In this document: positions 48,841-58,717 of the stretch, in pieces | Layout: each line of letters opens with the position of its first letter | Position numbering within the stretch: position 1 is the stretch's first letter | From: Thermoleophilia bacterium | Lineage (GTDB): Bacteria; Actinomycetota; Thermoleophilia; Solirubrobacterales; 70-9 | Direction: 5' to 3' | NCBI GenBank assembly: GCA_016650125.1 | Contig: JAENWT010000011.1 | Location: forward strand, 1-64,000 | DNA: 64,000 nucleotides | The notes under the pieces: model-generated | Seen by the model: the letters and a program-made list of their open reading frames with translations, nothing else | Told to the model about the DNA's origin: nothing | Database searches by the model: none | Program-made: the position numbers and the translations under genes

Positions 48841-49319
48841 TATTTCTCCAGGTAACTGAGTTTGTACTTGCCGACCTGGATCTCGTCGCCGTCTTCGAGC
48901 CGCTGCGACTCGATGCGGCTGCGATTTACGTAGGTCCCGTTCAGCGAGCCGAGGTCGTCGATATAGGTGCCGTCACCGCGGGTGACGAGCAGCGCGTGGT
49001 TGCGCGACACGGTCACGTCGTCCAGGAATACGCCGGCGTCAGGACTGCGCCCGATCGCGATCCGGTCCTCGTTCATCGGGAAACTCTCGCCGGCACGCCC
49101 ACCGCCACTGCGGATGACCAGCGCGGCGCCGGTCCGTTCGACTTCGGTCTCGATGTCGACCGCGGCGATCTCGCCGGTCTCGCCCACCTGGTAGGTGGTC
49201 GTCGAAGGCTGCTCTTCAGCCCCTTCGCGCGGACCGATGAAAGTGCCGCACTTCTGGCAGTAGTTCGCGGCTTCGGCATTGACGAATCCACACTCGGGAC
49301 AATGAGACGTAGACGGCAT
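48840..49319 (-). CDS. garA: GarA-like FHA protein with N-terminal zinc ribbon
   Basis: 159 aa from ATG 49319, placed 7 nt after TATAAT (49327-49332) as a leaderless message. Residues 5-22 have CPECGFVNAEAANYCQKCG, a zinc ribbon. A linker EEQPSTTTYQVGETG recalls the ETTSVF phospho-threonine motif of GarA/OdhI, though the residues differ. The FHA core reads IAIGRSPDAGVFLDDVTVSRNHALL and DLGSLNGTYVNRSRI. In mycobacteria GarA binds 2-oxoglutarate dehydrogenase, GDH and GOGAT and is switched by Ser/Thr kinases. The zinc ribbon is a variation. Confidence 0.88.
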   Translation of the reverse strand: MPSTSHCPECGFVNAEAANYCQKCGTFIGPREGAEEQPSTTTYQVGETGEIAAVDIETEVERTGAALVIRSGGGRAGESFPMNEDRIAIGRSPDAGVFLDDVTVSRNHALLVTRGDGTYIDDLGSLNGTYVNRSRIESQRLEDGDEIQVGKYKLSYLEK

Positions 49320-49326
49320 GCGCCCC

Positions 49327-49332
49327 ATTATA
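49327..49332 (-). promoter_or_regulatory. -10 element (TATAAT) of garA
   Basis: Perfect TATAAT, 7 nt before ATG 49319. It lies at the very edge of the 216-bp direct repeat, so garA keeps its native promoter despite the island insertion. Confidence 0.6.
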
Positions 49333-49545
49333 GGGGCAGGACCTAACCTTCAACTATGGCTTTACGGTTGGGCCGAATCTCTCGCCTGATGGATCTGGTC
49401 CCGCCCCACCCGGGCATAGAGCCAGGTGGCGAGGAACGCCATGACCACGCCGATCACCAGCAGCGTGTTCGGGAACCACCCGGGCCAGATCATCGCGAAG
49501 AACAGCGCCGACATCACCGGGAAGACCGCCATGCGGCCGAGCCAG
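49330..49545 (-). repeat. Left 216-bp direct repeat
   Basis: Matches 58502-58717 with only four mismatches. It covers the last 62 codons of pgsA, its stop and the downstream 32 bp joining garA. Confidence 0.9.
49362..49545 (-). pseudogene. Displaced 3' end of pgsA
   Basis: The open frame keeps the C-terminal codons of PgsA (LGRMAVFPVMSALFF to RDSAQP and stop) with no start. It is the original 3' end, left next to garA, while the intact gene now ends in the right-hand copy. Confidence 0.85.
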
Positions 49546-49689
49546 AACCCCTACTTACGAACACTCGCGAACGCCTGTGTGCCCCTGTAAATGTTCCCGC
49601 TTCTTCGAAGTGGCGACGCAGCTCACTTCCAATGATTCGGTATTCATTCTCTACCGCTCCGGCGTACCGGCTGTGGCGCGCGATCCGGC

Positions 49690-51768
49690 CTAGAACGAGG
49701 CCAGCCCCCAGCCCCAGACGATCTTGTCCCCCGCGTCGGCCTTGACCGTGTTGCTGCGCTTCTCGGGGCCGGTGGTGATCGTGTTCTTGTCGCCGTTCTT
49801 GGCGTCGAGGACGTTGAGCCCCTCGCGACCGAGCAGGGTCGATTTGCCCTGCTGGCGGGGTAGCCGCTTCCCGAGAATCAACCAGTCATCGAACGCTGTC
49901 CCCTCGAGCTTCTCGACGTCGCCCGCGATCTCGGTCCGGCTCGGGCACGCGCGGGTTCGCCATTCGGCGTGTCCCTTCGCCAGGTTGGCCTTCACACCCG
50001 ACCCCGCCCCGGCGAACACGACGCTGTCGGGGTCGTCCCCACCTTGGAGTCGTGCTCCAAGACAAGGGTTGGTGACCCGGAGTCCGTCCGGTCCGGGCCC
50101 GCCGTCTACTGTGACCGCGTCGTTAGCGTAAATCACGTCGAGGTTTCCGCCACCGCGGAGGATGCTGCCGGCGCTTCCATCCCCAGTAACCCGGCCGCTT
50201 CGATCGTTGATGGCTTCGGTTGAGATGAAGTCTTTGCTCGGTCCGCCCTGGATGAAGTTCTTGCCCGCGCCGCCGTCGAGGGTCGTGGTGAGGTTGGCCG
50301 GGATGGTCGTTTCGAGCTTGATCCGGTCATCGCCGAGCCCGCCGTAGACCATCATGCCGGTGAGCCGGTTGATGTCCGCGGGACACTTGATGACCGTCGC
50401 GGCGGGATTCGACGGCGTACAGAGGCCGGCCGGGACCGCACCTGCGGCGACCGAAACGATGTATTGATCCGCCTTCTGGTCATATCCGATCGAGATTGTG
50501 TCTATCGACGGGGTTCCGAGGACGGTCAGGATGCCGCCCTCCTCGATGCTGACCACCACGTGATCACCGACCTCGTCGGGAGTGTTTTCAAAGCAGCTCT
50601 TTACGACGGCGAACCCGATACACGCGTCGCTACCGAGCCCGCCATCGACCACATCACCATCCGCCATGTCCTGTGTGAGGTCTGTCCCCGGTTCGACGAT
50701 CCGAGCAAAGTCGTCACCGACGAGCACGTCGTCACCCAAGCCCCCATGAATCTCGTTGCGCTGACCAGCCACCCCCGAAATCTCGTCGCTGAAACTGGAG
50801 CCGATCACGTTCTCGATCCCGGCCAGCTCGTACCGACTGAACCCTTGGGAATATCCGGCGGCCAGCCTAACCTTGACTCCGACGTTCCACCGGAAGGGGT
50901 TGGAGGCAGGCATCAATGCCTCGTACGAGATCGTGTCGCTCCCCGAACCGCCTTCAACGCTCGTCCTACCTCGACCACTTCCGACCATCAGATCATCGCC
51001 CTTCCCCATCCGGATCTTCTTGATCCCGGAATTGAAGATCGCCACATCATCCTTTGGTGTGCCGTTCATCCAGTCGTCACCTTCGCCACCATCGAGGTAG
51101 GCGGGCCCGAGATTGTTCGGCCGGTCGGCGTTGAGGTGATCGTTGCCTTTCTCCCCGAACAGCTGCTCCAGCTTGCCGGACGGACTGACGCCTCCGTTCG
51201 AGTACATGAAGTCGCTGCCATTCCCGCCATGCAGCTCAGAGACCGCTGAGCCGAGGCTGCTGATTCGATCCGAGCCTTCCTCCCCGAACAGCAGGTTGCC
51301 GACCCCGGATGTGTCCGTGATCCGATCGTTCCCGCCGGCACCTCGGATCTCGTCCGCGCCCGGGCCACCCACCAGGGTGTCATGACCCTTCGCTCCGAAA
51401 GCCCGATCATCACCGGCTCCTGCCTCCACACGATTGCGATTGCTGCTCTCCTGGAGCCGGATGACATCGTCACCCGCCCCGGTCGAGACCCAGGCGCGGC
51501 CCTTGCCGGCCCACACCACTTGGCGACCCTTCCCCGCGCAGATTCTCGTGAAGGCCTTGGCCCGAACCCTGACGCCCGCCCGCAGCCAGAGCACGTCGCC
51601 GGCCTTCATCTTGGTCCGGAGCTGCCCCGGACCGGTTACCCGATTCACCTCCTTGCCGAAGCAACGCTTCGAGGCAGACGCCGACGAATGCGTCACAACG
51701 ATCGCGAGCATCATCCCCGCCATCGCCAGAACGAAGCATGTTTTCCCTAGCCCGACGTCCCCGTCCAT
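49690..51768 (-). CDS. Secreted protein with RTX-like calcium-binding repeats
   Basis: 692 aa. A signal peptide (CFVLAMAGMMLAIVVTHSSASAS) is followed by many hemolysin-type nonapeptide repeats of the GGxGxDxUx kind: GAGDDVIRLQ, GGPGADEIRGAGGNDRITD, FGEEGSDRISS, GGNGSDFMYS, GGEGDDWMNG, GGSGSDTISYE, GGLGDDVLVGDD and GGLGDDRIKL. Such repeats form calcium-binding beta-rolls. No enzyme domain is seen. It is the last gene of the island's cargo row. Confidence 0.85.
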   Translation of the reverse strand: MDGDVGLGKTCFVLAMAGMMLAIVVTHSSASASKRCFGKEVNRVTGPGQLRTKMKAGDVLWLRAGVRVRAKAFTRICAGKGRQVVWAGKGRAWVSTGAGDDVIRLQESSNRNRVEAGAGDDRAFGAKGHDTLVGGPGADEIRGAGGNDRITDTSGVGNLLFGEEGSDRISSLGSAVSELHGGNGSDFMYSNGGVSPSGKLEQLFGEKGNDHLNADRPNNLGPAYLDGGEGDDWMNGTPKDDVAIFNSGIKKIRMGKGDDLMVGSGRGRTSVEGGSGSDTISYEALMPASNPFRWNVGVKVRLAAGYSQGFSRYELAGIENVIGSSFSDEISGVAGQRNEIHGGLGDDVLVGDDFARIVEPGTDLTQDMADGDVVDGGLGSDACIGFAVVKSCFENTPDEVGDHVVVSIEEGGILTVLGTPSIDTISIGYDQKADQYIVSVAAGAVPAGLCTPSNPAATVIKCPADINRLTGMMVYGGLGDDRIKLETTIPANLTTTLDGGAGKNFIQGGPSKDFISTEAINDRSGRVTGDGSAGSILRGGGNLDVIYANDAVTVDGGPGPDGLRVTNPCLGARLQGGDDPDSVVFAGAGSGVKANLAKGHAEWRTRACPSRTEIAGDVEKLEGTAFDDWLILGKRLPRQQGKSTLLGREGLNVLDAKNGDKNTITTGPEKRSNTVKADAGDKIVWGWGLASF

Positions 51769-51832
51769 GTCATCAGCCTAAACGGGCTGACCATTCGTGT
51801 TCACGAACTCGCACGTCATTCCCACCGGTTCC

Positions 51833-52813
51833 CTACCTGACCTTGATCGTTGCCCGGGCGCTTTTCGCGGCGACACCCGCTGTGGCCTTGAACCTGAGGG
51901 TAACCTTCCGGCCCTGCCTGGCCTTCCTCTTGACCCTAACCCGGAACTTCCGTCTCGCGGACTCACCCGCGCGTAGTTTGCCGGTGGCACGGCACCACTT
52001 CCTGACCTTGACCAGCTTCTTCGATGCCTTGACGCAGATATTGACTCTCCTGGTCGCCGCTCTACCAATGTTCTCGATTCTCACGGTGAACACAGCCTTC
52101 TTGCCACGCTTCAGCACCCTGTTCTCGGGGGTCACCTTGAGATATCCGAGCTTTGCCTTGTCGATCACGCAGTTCGGGGGCATACCGGTCGTACCCGCGG
52201 GACAATCCCCCTCTACCGGACCCCCGGTGATGTGAAGCGAATCATCCGCCAGGTCGAGATAGCCGACGGTGCCCAGGCTGCTTTCGAACTTGATGTGGGC
52301 GTCCCATACACGGGCCGAACCCTTATCCCCCAACGGCGCCCAGGTTATACGCACCGGACCGGAACGCGGTACCAGAGCTCGATGAAACCTCGTGGTGGCG
52401 CTTGGCAACCTGTTTCTCACGATGAGAAAGTAGCCGGTATTGGGGTTCTTGCGGTAAGCGCCAGCGCACACGATAGTCGCGAGGTAATACTTTCCCTTTA
52501 CCCCAGCCGCACTCCATACATTTGTGTGAGTCATCGGGATACGTGAAGAACCGCAACCGCCCTCTTCGATCCTCCCCGGCTCTGGCGGCGCAGGAGGCGG
52601 CTCATAGCCGACCTCTTCTGTTCGGCCGCCCTGCTGCTCCACAACCTTCTCCCGCTCCACGGCCGTCATCACCGTGCCGGCTGTGCCGGGCGCGACCCCT
52701 GCTATGGAAGACCCCTGCCCTTGTGAGTGATCCGATGGCAAGCTCAGGGCGAGAGCGGCGATGCAAATCACCAGACCAGCGGCAATAGTGCTGAACATCC
52801 AGATACGCATCAT
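51833..52813 (-). CDS. Secreted protein with C-terminal NEW3/CARDB-like domain
   Basis: 326 aa from ATG 52813, which overlaps the stop of the upstream gene as ATGA and has GGAGG just ahead. A signal/anchor (MMRIWMFSTIAAGLVICIAALALS) precedes a linker rich in Pro and Glu, then a Cys-containing domain (residues 90-225). The C-terminal 100 residues (LGYLKVTPENRVLKRGKKAVFTVRIENIGRAA) are an Ig-like CARDB/NEW3 repeat. Translational coupling suggests co-regulation with the giant protein. Confidence 0.75.
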   Translation of the reverse strand: MMRIWMFSTIAAGLVICIAALALSLPSDHSQGQGSSIAGVAPGTAGTVMTAVEREKVVEQQGGRTEEVGYEPPPAPPEPGRIEEGGCGSSRIPMTHTNVWSAAGVKGKYYLATIVCAGAYRKNPNTGYFLIVRNRLPSATTRFHRALVPRSGPVRITWAPLGDKGSARVWDAHIKFESSLGTVGYLDLADDSLHITGGPVEGDCPAGTTGMPPNCVIDKAKLGYLKVTPENRVLKRGKKAVFTVRIENIGRAATRRVNICVKASKKLVKVRKWCRATGKLRAGESARRKFRVRVKRKARQGRKVTLRFKATAGVAAKSARATIKVR

Positions 52814-55800
52814 GGAATTCCTCCAGACCATGCGCAATCGAACTGAACAAGTTCGCGTTCCAGGTTCGGAGCTACATACTTGTGGAAGGAACTCCATGCC
52901 CACTCCGCGTTAGCTCGAAAATCGGTGGAGCATTCTTGCCCCGGGGCGGCATGCTGAAAAGTGACCCCACCGAAACGGAACTTGAAGTGGTTTTCGAGCA
53001 TGTAGTTCTTGACGGCTAGCCAGTCGCGAATGCTCTTTTTCTTGTAAATCTCCGGAAGTGCCTTGATCATGTAGCTAGGGCTTTCCTCTGGCCAACCCTG
53101 AGAAGCGTGAGCCACATCCTCCAGAGTCCAGGGATCCCAGCACTCCTGCTCGAGACGGCACCCTCCGGCGGTGCCATAGTCGAATGCCGGGAACGGTCCG
53201 CTCGCCATACCGCGGGCCATGCTCAGAGCCAGGTCAGGCACACTCCAGCTGGTCTCGGTATCCATCGCGACTCCATAGGCGATATTGGTCACGTTTGGCT
53301 TTGCCTTTTTGACCGATCCAATCGTTGCGTTCAGCATCTTTCCGGCGATTTTTGCGTTATCAAGAAGCAATGAATTTAATTCCGCACCTGACGGGGGATT
53401 GCTGTGATTTCTGACGAGATGGGAGGCTATTCCGTCGTTGGACATTCCAAGCACCAGACGCATCTTCTGGCCGCCTGTGGGCGGCGGAGAGCAGTCGCGA
53501 TAGCCGTTGACGGCTTCTTCCAACGCCTGCTTGATCTTCTGTTTCGAGACGAACACGTTGCCGCCCAGCCAATTCAAAGCGCCAAAGACTCCCGGGTCTT
53601 CACTGTAATCTCGGCTGGCTGGGCCGAAGTCGACGATCATGTTCCTTGCCCTCTTCCCCTTGAGCTCATTCTCAAGTGACTCGGAAAAGTCACACCCCCA
53701 CGTGCCCAATACGGCCGGAAGGGCAGAGGGAAACTCCCATGAGGCATGGTGAGCTACGACGTGCTTCGGCGCCTTGGCCTTGAAGTCGTCAAACGTCGGC
53801 ATGACCAGCTGCCTCGCGCCGGCCGGAACGTCGACGGTGATCGTGTCTCCGTTCGAAACCGTCCAGGCGGCATCCGTGACCGTTCCGTCGTCGGCGACGC
53901 CATAAGGGGCCGCGATGACGCTGTATACGAATTCGTCGAGTTCATCTTCTGCGGATCCAAGTTGAAAAGTGCCTTCGGCCAGTTGGACGGAGACGTCACC
54001 AATGCTGTCGATGTTCTCGGCGTCCTCGTCACGGTCGGGAACGGTCAGCCCCCGCGGCTCTTGAGCGGGATCGATGATCGCCAAACCACCATTGCTCAGT
54101 TCGCGGAGCTCCAGCCCGTCCTCGATGCCGAGCTTCCAACTCAGCGCCGACGGTGCCTGGACACCTCGGAGATGGGCGACCGCGGCCACACCCGTCGCGG
54201 TGGGTCGAACCGCCAAATCGGTGTCCGTAGCCACATTCGGGAACGCGGCCGCATCAACGAACATGTCCGTACTGTTCGGATCGTCGGGATCCGGCCCCTC
54301 GTGGGACACAGTCGCCGCCGAGCTTTCATCAGAGGTGGTCTGCATGGGCATGAGGCAGAATTCGCCGTCGATCCCAAACCCCCCGGCCGCTCCGCTACCG
54401 ACCGTCGAGTCCGCGAGCGACCCCTCTGAGATGAAGGGAGCACCCTCGTTCGGCAGCACTACCCAATAGGGATTGAGTTCTTGATCCGATTCCGGATCGG
54501 TGGCTGGAATCGAAGGCGCGGTCACACTCGTTGCAAACCCACCCACGGCCTGAGTTTCGGTCAGGATGTCGTGGCTCGTCTGTTGGGTCGGCGTCACCGC
54601 CGGGCAGTTGTCGACAGGAGGGTCCGGGGTGACGTTTATCTCGTAGGTCGTTCGAGCTGTGTTGCCGGCGGCATCTGACGCCAGAATCGTCACCTCATGA
54701 GCGCCTTCCGACCAGTCTGTTTGGTCATAGGTATATCCCGTCTGATAGGTAGAGGGACAGCCGGACGTGCACGACGGGGACTGTGTGTAATCGACTTCTC
54801 CGTCAACCAACACCTGGACTTGGGCTACCCCCGTGTCCTCATCGCGCGAATCATCGATGTCGATTGTCGCACCCGCGGTATCGCCCGTCAGCAACGCGTC
54901 AGCGGAGTCCGGCAAGTCGCCGGTGACGGTCAGGATCGGATTGACCGCGTCCAGCACAAGAGTGCCCGACTTGGTGCCCACGTTCCCGAGAGCATCGGTA
55001 GCGGTCAGTTCGTACGTTCGCTCACCCTCAGTCTCCTCCGAGGTGAAATACGCGTCCAGCTCATCCGCGAGCGTGCAAGCCCCGTTCGGACAGGATTGCG
55101 TGACTTCGTCTTGCACATCTCCGTCGAGCGCGAGCGTGATTCTCACCGCACCGCTCCCCGGATCGGCGGCGGTCACGTCGGATAGGACTCCTCGGCCCGC
55201 CGTAGCTGACGACGTTTGATCGAGCGGTGCCGTCGCCGAGATAGAGGGACCCTGTGTATCCACTACGAACGAACGCGATGCGGGGCCGGGGTGGCTCGAG
55301 CCCGGGCCGTACCAGTTTCTCACGTAAAAAGTGTGGGCGCCGTCGGAGAGGGCGCCCGATGTGAAGCCGCCTGGGTTGCACGTGACCCAAGAACCGTTGT
55401 CCAGCTTGCACTTGAAAGCGGAACCGCTGGTCGTCGAGGTGTAGGTAAACGTCGGAGTCGGGTCCGCGGTGTAACCACCTGGGCCGCCAGTGATCGAGGT
55501 GGTGCCTTCTGGTCCACCGAGGTAAACGGTGGCCGTAGAGATCTTCTGGTGGCTGTGCGGCAGACCGGTTTGATCTCCCAGCTGGTCCTTGGCGGTTGCC
55601 GTCACTCCCAGGGGGCCCTCGTCGAATTGGCTGGTTGAGAGGGCAAGGCCAGCCTGGAGCGGACAGCTGCCCGTAGCCGGCGCACACCCCTGCGACTGGT
55701 TGAAGACCTGGGTTCCGTCGACCGATACGAGCAAGCTCTTGACACCAGAGCGCCGCGCCGAGGCCGGTGTGGTGCTGCCGTCGGTTGCTGCCACGTTCAA

Positions 55801-57815
55801 GTTGTTGCCGGTGCCGCCGGTGGCGCCGCCGGTGATGGCGATCTGGGGCGGGGAGCGATCGATCCGAACATCGAAGTCCTTGGCCGCCTGATGGATGAAG
55901 CCCCACCAGTCGTCCTGGTGGGCCCACCAAAGCGGATCCCAGGCCCATCCTTGCGCCACCGTCACGCCTTCACCGAAGTTGGCAAGTGAGTAAGTGGTCG
56001 GCGAGCTCGTATAGTTCGAAGGACAGGGTGATGATGCGGTGGCCGAGCAGGTCGGTGCCGAGCCGGTCACAAGCTCATGACTTCCATCCCAGCTCCCACC
56101 CGCCTTCGGGTAGTAGACCGCCGTGCCAGAGACCCCGAGGCCAGGATCTGAAGCGCCCACGCCGACGGTGGCGTTGCCGGTCGAGTCGACCCACGCGAAG
56201 GTGCCGTCTGGGGCGGGAGTTCCGTGGGTGATCGCTCCGACCGTCGGCGCCTCGGGATCAGACAGGGAGACCGATGCGCCCTGGAAAAATAACGCGCGGT
56301 TGCAGTAGTTGGGATAGGTCTGGTTCGTACTTATTTGGGGTGTCCCGACGCCCGAAACGACCACGTCGTACGGGTGACCGAGATCGGCGGAATTGGGCGT
56401 GGTGGTCTTTGACGCCGAAGTCACCGGTGGGCCGAAGGTGCTGAGGCTTCGCCAAGCTGCGGGCGCCGTTCTGCGATAGATGCCGACGTAGGCATGCGGC
56501 TCGGCGAACTGAGTGCCGGTGAGACCGCAGGAGTCTGAATAGCTCAGCGGGGCAAAAGTAGCGGTCCTTACGAAGGTGCTATCTCCCGGCGGGTAATACA
56601 ACCACTGTCCCCAGGTCGAATTCTTGTAGCCGCAGTTCCCAGGAGCCTGGACAATCGCACCGTAGTACCAGCCCCACGTGAACTGGCAGCCCGAGGTGTT
56701 TCCTGTGTTGTCCGCGGCGAATCCCCAGCCGGTGGCGGGCTGCCCGAGCCCCAGTTGTAGGTGTCGATGACGGGGTCGGTATATATCGGCATCGCATAAT
56801 CGCCGTCCTTGAAGTCGGTTACGACCGAGATGGTGTTTCCCGAGACGACCAGATGCGATGGGACGTCTTGACCCTGGGCATCGGTCGAGAAGGGGGGCAG
56901 GACACGCGCGATCACGTCTTGGCTGTCGTGAGCCTCGACCGAGCCATCGTCGTTCTTGGTCAAGGAAGCCCCAGCGGGCAGGTTGAGGGCGAGATCATAG
57001 GAGTTCGCCGCAGCGGGGGAGCGGATAAGTGAGGCCACATCAACTCCGGCCGAGATCGGCGAAAGGATCAGGTCCTGATCGGTCCCTGCGCCCTGCGGGA
57101 ACAGTTCGCTTTGGCCGTCGAAGAGGCGACCCGTTGTCGATGTGTCCGCTCCGGCAGGGCCAACCGAAAACGTCAGATCGGAGCCGAGGTGGACAGGGTC
57201 ATCAGATTGCTTGGGCAGGGCAATGTCAACGAGGCCGTTGTTGGTTATGAACTGATCGCGTTCGCTGTGGAGCGTTAGATCGACAGGCGCAAGTTGTCCG
57301 TCGTCACCCTCGGTGCGGAGCGGAACCGTCGAGTCGATCACTTCCGGTCTACCGTCATTGGAGACAAGCGCCGCGGTAGCGCTGTAGAGCTTCTCGACAT
57401 CGACTTCGCGAAGAGCGCGAACCGGATCCCGGTTGAGTGCCGAGAGCTGGTCACCGAACTTCTTCTGTAGTAGGTCGGTTATCGCGGAGGCAGAATCGGA
57501 GCCTGCATAGGCGTTCTGGGACTGCTTCCGAGCTTTTGCTGCCTGCGGTGAGTCGAGATACTGCTCGCGCCGACGATCTTCCTCCTGTTCAGCTTGCCAG
57601 GCCTCGCCGGCGAGGCCGTTGGCCTCTGCGCCGGGGACATCAGACGGTCCGATTCCGTCGGGCAGCGGCGGCGGGCTCTGATCGGCGGCTGTCGCGGCGA
57701 CGACGCAGCTCAGGCAGAGGATGAGCATCAAGCCGAGTGCCGAGATCGCCCGAAAACTGACGATCGTTCGAACCGAACTGTCACCACGACGCCGGTACCA
57801 CTGGACGATGGACAC
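52810..57815 (-). pseudogene. Giant secreted Ig-repeat protein, one frameshift
   Basis: GTG 57815 opens a signal peptide (LGLMLILCLSCVVAATAA) and an N-terminal region (VDVEKLYSATAALV, VDSTVPLRTEGDDG, DLTLHSERDQFITNNG, HLGSDLTF) that is common in large Solirubrobacterales secreted proteins. After YNWGSGSP the frame is lost; the other frame resumes at once with TGWGFAADNTGN and continues to the stop at 52810. The join lies at 56731-56745. Later parts include several bacterial Ig-like segments (PSISATAPLDQTSSAT, ILTVTGDLPDSAD) and an unusual C-terminal domain of about 300 aa (LVLGMSNDGIASHLVRNH to ERELVQFDCAWSGG). The restored product would be about 1,670 aa. A single missing base would suffice, so it may be a real mutation or an assembly error. 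Confidence 0.8.
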
Positions 57816-58146
57816 TGCTTACCCCCCCGGTAACTTCTGATCTCTGCTTCGGACTCGCAGGCGGCTGAACTGCGAGGCTGGGAAGCCTTCGACCCGTCTT
57901 TGGTCGCTGAGAGACTGAATGGCGAAAGTACTACTCATCAATTCGAATATCAAGCAAACGATTGGGAAACGCCAAACATTCGCGACATCTCGATGACAGA
58001 TCAATGCTCAACTCGGGATCTGAACAGCGATCGCCGGACGTAAGTTCGGTTCCTGTCACGGGAGTGGCTCTGCAAGCCGATGTCATCACCGGTGAGAGTG
58101 TTCACCCGTCGTGAATGGGGCGAAACCGCCCGATTCCGCACTTGAT
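57816..58146. other. Intergenic: promoter region of giant secreted protein
   Basis: 331 bases with no gene. On the - strand it would contain the promoter. TTACC-GGGGG-GGTAA overlaps the SD region just before GTG 57815 and could hide it. A hairpin GGGGCG-AAAC-CGCCC at about 58117-58131 follows the integrase fragment and may terminate it. Confidence 0.5.
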
Positions 58147-58503
58147 TCAGCCATCGGCCCCGAGTTTTGCCAACAATTCATCCTCTTCGAGCTCGTTGAC
58201 CGCCCCGGCCAGGGCACCCCGAACCGCCGGCGATAGTCGCTCGAAGAAGTCAAGCCCGAATCCCTTTCGGTCAAGCTGCTCCAGGCGCTCCTTGCGGGCC
58301 AAACTGTCCTTCTCCCGCGCGAGAGCGATCGCGTCCCGCACTTGGCCGGCGCGCTCAGGGTCCGCGAACTTCAGGTAGCGCTGAGTAGTGGTCAGATTCT
58401 GGTGACCGAGCTGCTCCTGGACGGTGGGTAGCAGAGCGCCTCCTCGAAGCAGTCTGACCGCGTAGGAGTGTCGTAGTGCATGCGGAGTCACTGTGACACT
58501 CAT
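58147..58503 (-). pseudogene. Tyrosine recombinase, C-terminal fragment
   Basis: 118 aa. [18 protein letters not shown] (HxLRH), [20 protein letters not shown] (second His and nucleophile Tyr) are the end of the catalytic domain, followed by a helical tail ([20 protein letters not shown]). The usual first 200 or so residues are absent. The first base of the ATG codon sits at 58503 and the repeat begins at 58502, so the gene is cut precisely at the repeat boundary. Confidence 0.85.
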
Positions 58504-58717
58504 AGGGGCAGAACCTAACCTTCAACTATGGCTTTACGGTTGGGCCGAATCTCTCGCCTGATGGATCTGGTCCCGCCCCACCCGGGCATAGAGCCAGGTG
58601 GCAAGGAACGCCATGACCACGCCGATCACCAGCAGCGTGTTCGGGAACCAGCCGGGCCAGATCATCGCGAAGAACAGCGCCGACATGACCGGGAAGACCG
58701 CCATGCGGCCGAGCCAG
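58502..58717 (-). repeat. Right 216-bp direct repeat (within pgsA)
   Basis: The copy that belongs to the intact pgsA. The four differences from the left copy are mostly silent or third-position. Confidence 0.9.

Larger units (their letters stand above)
49546..58501. mobile_element. Putative integrated island, about 9 kb
   Basis: Flanked by the 216-bp repeats of the pgsA end, with a tyrosine recombinase fragment at the pgsA-side boundary and three secreted protein genes inside, all on one strand. It separates pgsA from garA, which are adjacent in the reconstructed ancestor. The element appears immobile now, because the recombinase lacks its N-terminal two-thirds. Confidence 0.7.

Noticed and set aside
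57816-58080. Cyclic-di-GMP or other riboswitch before the giant protein
   Set aside because: None of the conserved blocks I know for common riboswitch classes could be matched; only a small hairpin overlapping the SD is seen.
58502-58540. tRNA-like end at the repeat as attachment site
   Set aside because: The repeat lies in the 3' end of pgsA and 32 bp of spacer, with no tRNA-like fold.
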